Assembly (NCBI GenBank): GCA_963819845.1
Contig: CAWFXQ010000014.1
Coordinates: 186,001-250,000, forward strand
Origin: DATAGF01 sp963819845
GTDB lineage: Bacteria > Actinomycetota > Thermoleophilia > Miltoncostaeales > Miltoncostaeaceae
Length of the DNA: 64,000 nucleotides
Reading direction: 5' to 3'
Position numbers and translations under genes: made by a program
The notes under the pieces: generated by a model
Seen by the model: only the letters and a program-made list of their open reading frames with translations
Database searches by the model: none
Told to the model about the DNA's origin: nothing
Shown: positions 60,918 to 64,000 of the stretch, in pieces
How the letters are laid out: each line of letters starts with the position of its first letter
How positions within the stretch are numbered: the first letter of the stretch is position 1

Positions 60918-62035
60918 GGGCCCTCCTGCTCGTCCTCGCGCTGGCCCTCGCCGCGCCCGCCGCCGCCGCGGCGGCCCCGATCGTCTCGCTGCAGGACGAC
61001 GACATCGTGAACGTGAGCGGCCCCGCGCTCGAGGCCCGCCTGGACGCCCTCGCGGCCACCGGCGCGCGGGCCACCCGGGTCAACGTGCTCTGGCGCCAGG
61101 TGGCTCCGACGCGGCCGCGCGACGCCTCCGACCCCGCCGATCCCGCCTACGACTGGGGCCGATACGACCAGATCGTGCGCGGCCTGAGCGCGCGCGGCAT
61201 CGCCGTCGTGCTCGACTTCTACCTCACCCCGGGCTGGGCCTCGCGCTCGGGCGCGACCAACGCGGCGCCGCGCGCGGCCGACGGGGCCCGGTTCGCCGGG
61301 GCCATCGCCCGGCGCTACTCGGGCGCGTTCCCGGGCCCCGGCGGGGCGCCCCTGCCCGAGGTGCGGCGCATCGAGGTCTGGAACGAGCCCAACCTGCCCG
61401 GGTTCTGGATGCCCCAGTGCCGGCGCGGCCGCGGCGGCAGGACGCTGCTGGTCTCGCCGCGCCACTACGCCGCGCTGCTGGCGGCCTCCTACCGCCAGAT
61501 CCGGGCGGCCAACCCCCGGGCCACGGTCATCGGGGGCGCGGCGGGGCCGGCCGGGCGGTCGCCCACGGCGTGCCCGAAGGACGGCCGCGCGGCGGTCGGC
61601 AGCCTCGACTTCGCCCGCCTGGTGGCCGACGAGCGCCCGCCGATCGACGCCTGGAGCCTGCACCTCTACCCGATCGGGTCGCCGCTTCAGGCCTTCTTCG
61701 TGCCCTCGTGGAGCACCCTGCCCCAGGTCATCCGGCAGGTGGATAGGCTTGCCCCCGGCGCGCCGATCCACGTCACCGAGACGGGCTACCACACGTCGTA
61801 CAACCGATTCCACCGCTACTTCGTGAGCGAGGAGCAGCAGGCCGCCTGGGTCAACGAGACCCTGGTGGCGGCCGCGCGGAGCCCGCGCGTGGGGCTGGTG
61901 ACCTGGTTCAACTTCCAGGACAACCCGCGCTGGACGGGCGGCCTGCTGCGCGCCGACGGCAGCCGCAAGCCCTCGTACGCGCGCTTCGCGGCGGCCGCCG
62001 CGGCGTACCCGCCCCCGCCGGGGTGGGCGCCGTGA
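60914..62035 (+). CDS. Secreted glycoside-hydrolase-like TIM-barrel protein (clan A type)
   Basis: A 373-residue secreted protein: signal peptide (ALLLVLALALAAPAAAAAAP), then a TIM barrel with LDALAATGARATRVNVLWRQVAPTRPRDA, YDQIVRGLSARGIAVVLDFYLTPGWAS, RRIEVWNEPNLPGFWMPQ (NEP motif: Glu acid/base) and PIHVTETGYHTSYNRFH (Glu nucleophile). This is the layout of clan GH-A glycosidases such as GH39/GH5 relatives. The substrate is unknown; a beta-glycan of the envelope or environment is likely. The GTG at 60914 overlaps the previous stop. Confidence 0.85.
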   Translation: MRALLLVLALALAAPAAAAAAPIVSLQDDDIVNVSGPALEARLDALAATGARATRVNVLWRQVAPTRPRDASDPADPAYDWGRYDQIVRGLSARGIAVVLDFYLTPGWASRSGATNAAPRAADGARFAGAIARRYSGAFPGPGGAPLPEVRRIEVWNEPNLPGFWMPQCRRGRGGRTLLVSPRHYAALLAASYRQIRAANPRATVIGGAAGPAGRSPTACPKDGRAAVGSLDFARLVADERPPIDAWSLHLYPIGSPLQAFFVPSWSTLPQVIRQVDRLAPGAPIHVTETGYHTSYNRFHRYFVSEEQQAAWVNETLVAAARSPRVGLVTWFNFQDNPRWTGGLLRADGSRKPSYARFAAAAAAYPPPPGWAP

Positions 62036-62787
62036 GCGAGCCGGAGCGCCTGGGGCAGGTCCAGGCCTACTACGACCGCCTGGCCCCGCGGCTGGTGGAG
62101 GTGGAGGCGCGCAACTGGCACCTCCAGAGCCGCATGGCGCTGGTGCTGGAGACCATCGATCGCCACGCGGCGGCGGGGGGGCGCGTGCTCGACGTCGGCT
62201 GCGGCACGGGCTTCCTGCTCGAGCGGCTGGCCGGGAGGGGGTACTCGGGCGTCGGCGTCGACCTGTCGCCCGAGTCGGTGGCCCACGCGTCGCGCCGCCT
62301 CGCCGAGATCGGGGTCGCCGACCGGCTGAGCGCCGTCGTCGGCAGCGCCTACGAGCCCCCGGAGGGCCCGTTCGACCTGATCTGCCTCACCGACGTCCTG
62401 GAGCACCTCGAGGAGCCGCGCGCCTGCCTCCGCGCTCTGCGCGAGCGGCTGGCGCCCGACGGGCTGCTGGTCGTGTCAACCCCCAACCGGCGCAGCCTGC
62501 CGGGGGCCCGGCGCTGGCTGGCCGAGCGCGGCGTCCCGGGCATCCGCCTCAACCTCGCCCCGGTCAACCGCTGGCAGACCTGGGTCAACCTCGAGAGCCA
62601 CGCGGCGGCGGCCGGCATGGTGCCGGTCTCGCGCCGGGGCATCTTCTTCCGCCCCGGGGGCCGCATCGGGTCTCAGATCGGGCGGCTCTACCGGTACGGG
62701 GCGCCCCGCCGGGCCGAGCTCGCGCTCTCGCGGACCCCCGCCGGGCGGTTCGGCTTCTACATCTGCCTGGGGTTCCGAGGGTTCTAA
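62032..62787 (+). CDS. Class I SAM methyltransferase
   Basis: A 251-residue methyltransferase: RVLDVGCGTGFLLERLAGRGYSGVGVDLSPESV, VGSAYEPPEGPFDLICLTDVLEHLEEP and LAPDGLLVVSTPNRRSLPG, the UbiG/Methyltransf_11-like pattern. Its N-terminus (LGQVQAYYDRLAPRLVEVEARNWHLQSRM) is of a kind seen next to glycan or lipid enzymes. The GTG at 62032 overlaps the glycosidase stop by four bases and closes the four-gene run that begins at 58702. Substrate unknown. Confidence 0.87.
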   Translation: MSEPERLGQVQAYYDRLAPRLVEVEARNWHLQSRMALVLETIDRHAAAGGRVLDVGCGTGFLLERLAGRGYSGVGVDLSPESVAHASRRLAEIGVADRLSAVVGSAYEPPEGPFDLICLTDVLEHLEEPRACLRALRERLAPDGLLVVSTPNRRSLPGARRWLAERGVPGIRLNLAPVNRWQTWVNLESHAAAAGMVPVSRRGIFFRPGGRIGSQIGRLYRYGAPRRAELALSRTPAGRFGFYICLGFRGF

Positions 62788-62955
62788 GAGCCCGCCGAGG
62801 AACCAAGGTCGTGCGGATGCCGAGCGAAAACCGAGCCAGTCGGATGGACGCGGCCCACGCCGATGCCCTGTGGGCCTCGGCGTTGACGCGGGCGCCGAAT
62901 GGCGACGGTGTGCAGCCGGCAGGCGTGCGGCCGACTTCCTCGGCGGGCTCGTAGG
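62788..62955. other. Non-coding gap with no recognised element
   Basis: Between the methyltransferase stop and the next likely start I see no conserved gene, tRNA or clear hairpin. An in-frame ATG at 62899 could extend the following gene into it, but that extension is Arg-rich and lacks a ribosome site. Confidence 0.4.
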
Positions 62956-64000
62956 TTGAGCGGGGACCGGCCGCCCGGCGACGGCCGCGCCCGCCGCGCG
63001 GGCGTGATCGTCGCGATCGTCGCGCTGTTCGCGCTCGCGCTGGGCGTGTTCGTGCTGCCGTTCGCGTTCCCGACGCCGCCGCCGGTGGTGACGCGGTTCA
63101 ACGCGACCCTGCTGTTCAGCCCCGACGGCGACGGCCGCCGCGAGGAGGCGCGGGTCAACGTGCGCCTGAGCCAGGCGGCCGACGTGACCGTTGACATCCA
63201 GGAGGACGGCGAGACCGTGCGGAAGCTGATCGCGTCGCGGCGGTCGCCCCGGGGCTGGGTCCGCGAGACCTGGGACGGCCGTGACGACGCCGGCGTCCGG
63301 GTGTCCGACGGCACCTACGCGATCAAGCTGCGGGCCCGGGCGGGGCGCAAGCAGTTCAACACGACGCGCACGATCGCCGTCGACACCGGCGCCCCCCGCC
63401 CGCAGGAGATGACCGTCGAGTCGGCGACGCTGGGGCGGCCGGGACCGGGCGAGTGCCGGGTCACGTTCGCCTCGCGCGATCCCGGCTCGGTGGTGATCGA
63501 GGCCCTCCGCGCCGGGGAGGACGCCCCGGTGCGTCGGCTCGGCCCGCGCCCGGTGCGCCCCGACCAGCCGGTGCGCTGGCGGTGGGACGGCAGCCGGGAC
63601 GGCGGGGGGTCGGTGCCGCCGGGCCTCTACGACATCCGCGCGTCGCTGTTCGACGCGGCGCGCAACCGGATCGTGCGGGAGCGCACCTGCTGGGTCGGCT
63701 ACGTCGCCGGCGAGCCCGTGCCGGCGGCCGTCGCGCCCCGCGCCCGCGTGGGCGCCGCGCTGCGGCGCACGACCGGGCGGCCGCTGCCGCCGACGGACAC
63801 GGTCACGCTCGCGCTGTACCGGCGCACGGGCGTCCCGGGCGAGAGCCCCGGCGACCCGCTCGGCGCCCAGGTGGGCGGCGGCGCCCGCGGGCCGGCGGGG
63901 CGGGCCCGGGTGCAGGTCCCGGCCGGCATCAACCCCGCCGCCCTGTGGCTGGTGGCCCGCACCGACGACGGCCTCGCCGCGGCCCTGATCCAGCTCCGGG
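62956..64000 (+). CDS. Membrane-anchored FlgD-like Ig-domain protein (3' end outside the window)
   Basis: The frame stays open to the right edge (348 codons visible). It begins with a short basic part, a membrane segment (GVIVAIVALFALALGVFVLPFAF), then a domain with FNATLLFSPDGDGRREEARVNVRLSQAADVTVDI and TWDGRDDAGVRVSDGTYAIKLRA, the W(D/N)G.D..G....G.Y pattern of FlgD-type Ig domains, which occurs twice (again WRWDGSRDGGGSVPPGLYDIRASL). A third part with PAAVAPRARVGAALRRTTGRP follows. Such proteins are exported and lie on the surface or in the wall. The start is uncertain: TTG 62956 is used, ATG 62899 is an alternative. Confidence 0.7.
   Translation, partial: MSGDRPPGDGRARRAGVIVAIVALFALALGVFVLPFAFPTPPPVVTRFNATLLFSPDGDGRREEARVNVRLSQAADVTVDIQEDGETVRKLIASRRSPRGWVRETWDGRDDAGVRVSDGTYAIKLRARAGRKQFNTTRTIAVDTGAPRPQEMTVESATLGRPGPGECRVTFASRDPGSVVIEALRAGEDAPVRRLGPRPVRPDQPVRWRWDGSRDGGGSVPPGLYDIRASLFDAARNRIVRERTCWVGYVAGEPVPAAVAPRARVGAALRRTTGRPLPPTDTVTLALYRRTGVPGESPGDPLGAQVGGGARGPAGRARVQVPAGINPAALWLVARTDDGLAAALIQLR

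Noticed and set aside
62788..62955. A tRNA or small RNA in the gap before the last gene
   Set aside because: No cloverleaf arms or conserved tRNA boxes could be found.

Overview
The window is about 64 kb of very GC-rich bacterial DNA, densely packed with genes that often overlap by four bases (GTGA). GTG starts are common, F420/LLM-type oxidoreductases are present, and there is a small secreted protein of a type typical of Solirubrobacterales. Together these point to an actinobacterium, most likely class Thermoleophilia; this placement is an inference from gene content, not a phylogeny. I see no rRNA, tRNA, CRISPR array, insertion sequence or prophage. Many genes between about 7.5 and 24 kb are broken by single-base indels although both halves are conserved, so that part probably carries consensus sequencing errors rather than true pseudogenes.

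Layout. 0-10 kb: a nitrogen-metabolism locus made of the accessory genes of the Nit1C nitrilase cluster (MSMEG_0572-like protein, radical SAM enzyme, acetyltransferase, Sll0787-like AIR-synthase relative). No nitrilase is present; an amidohydrolase and an unknown protein sit in its place, and a carbamate kinase and a DUF1116 (AllG-like) protein flank the set. A TetR/methyltransferase pair and a secreted protein lie inside it. 10-17 kb: hopanoid-type glycosyltransferase, dTDP-rhamnose genes rmlB-rmlD-rmlA, glucosyl-3-phosphoglycerate synthase, glycerate kinase and an SDR. 17-24 kb: two-component system, HtrA-like protease, MscL with an extra C-terminal domain, RCC1-repeat secreted protein, acetyltransferase. 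24-28.4 kb: pyruvate (or branched-chain) dehydrogenase E1alpha-E1beta-E2 with lipB, which lipoylates it. 28.4-35.5 kb: polar amino-acid ABC transporter, rlmN, LLM oxidoreductase, MFS exporter and small membrane proteins. 35.3-37.5 kb: a thioredoxin operon (trxB-trxA-zinc ribbon-CsoR/CstR regulator) with a palindromic operator. 37.5-42.6 kb: Pro-rich secreted protein, HAD phosphatase, class A penicillin-binding protein. 42.6-54.9 kb: many polytopic membrane proteins and glycosyltransferases that look like an envelope glycan/glycolipid locus. 54.9-57.7 kb: trehalose synthesis by TreT and OtsA. 57.7-64 kb: moaC-moaB, an LLM oxidoreductase, secreted proteins including a glycoside hydrolase, a methyltransferase and a FlgD-like Ig-domain protein cut by the window edge.

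Two regulatory patterns recur. At least fourteen genes without a Shine-Dalgarno have a TANNNT box ending 6-9 bases before the start codon, as expected of leaderless promoters. At several junctions the TAA or TAG stop codon of the upstream gene forms the first three bases of that box for the next gene. The most interesting biology is the nitrilase-less Nit1C-like locus with carbamate kinase and DUF1116, and the thioredoxin operon whose regulator keeps the two CsoR cysteines but has Arg in place of the copper-binding His.
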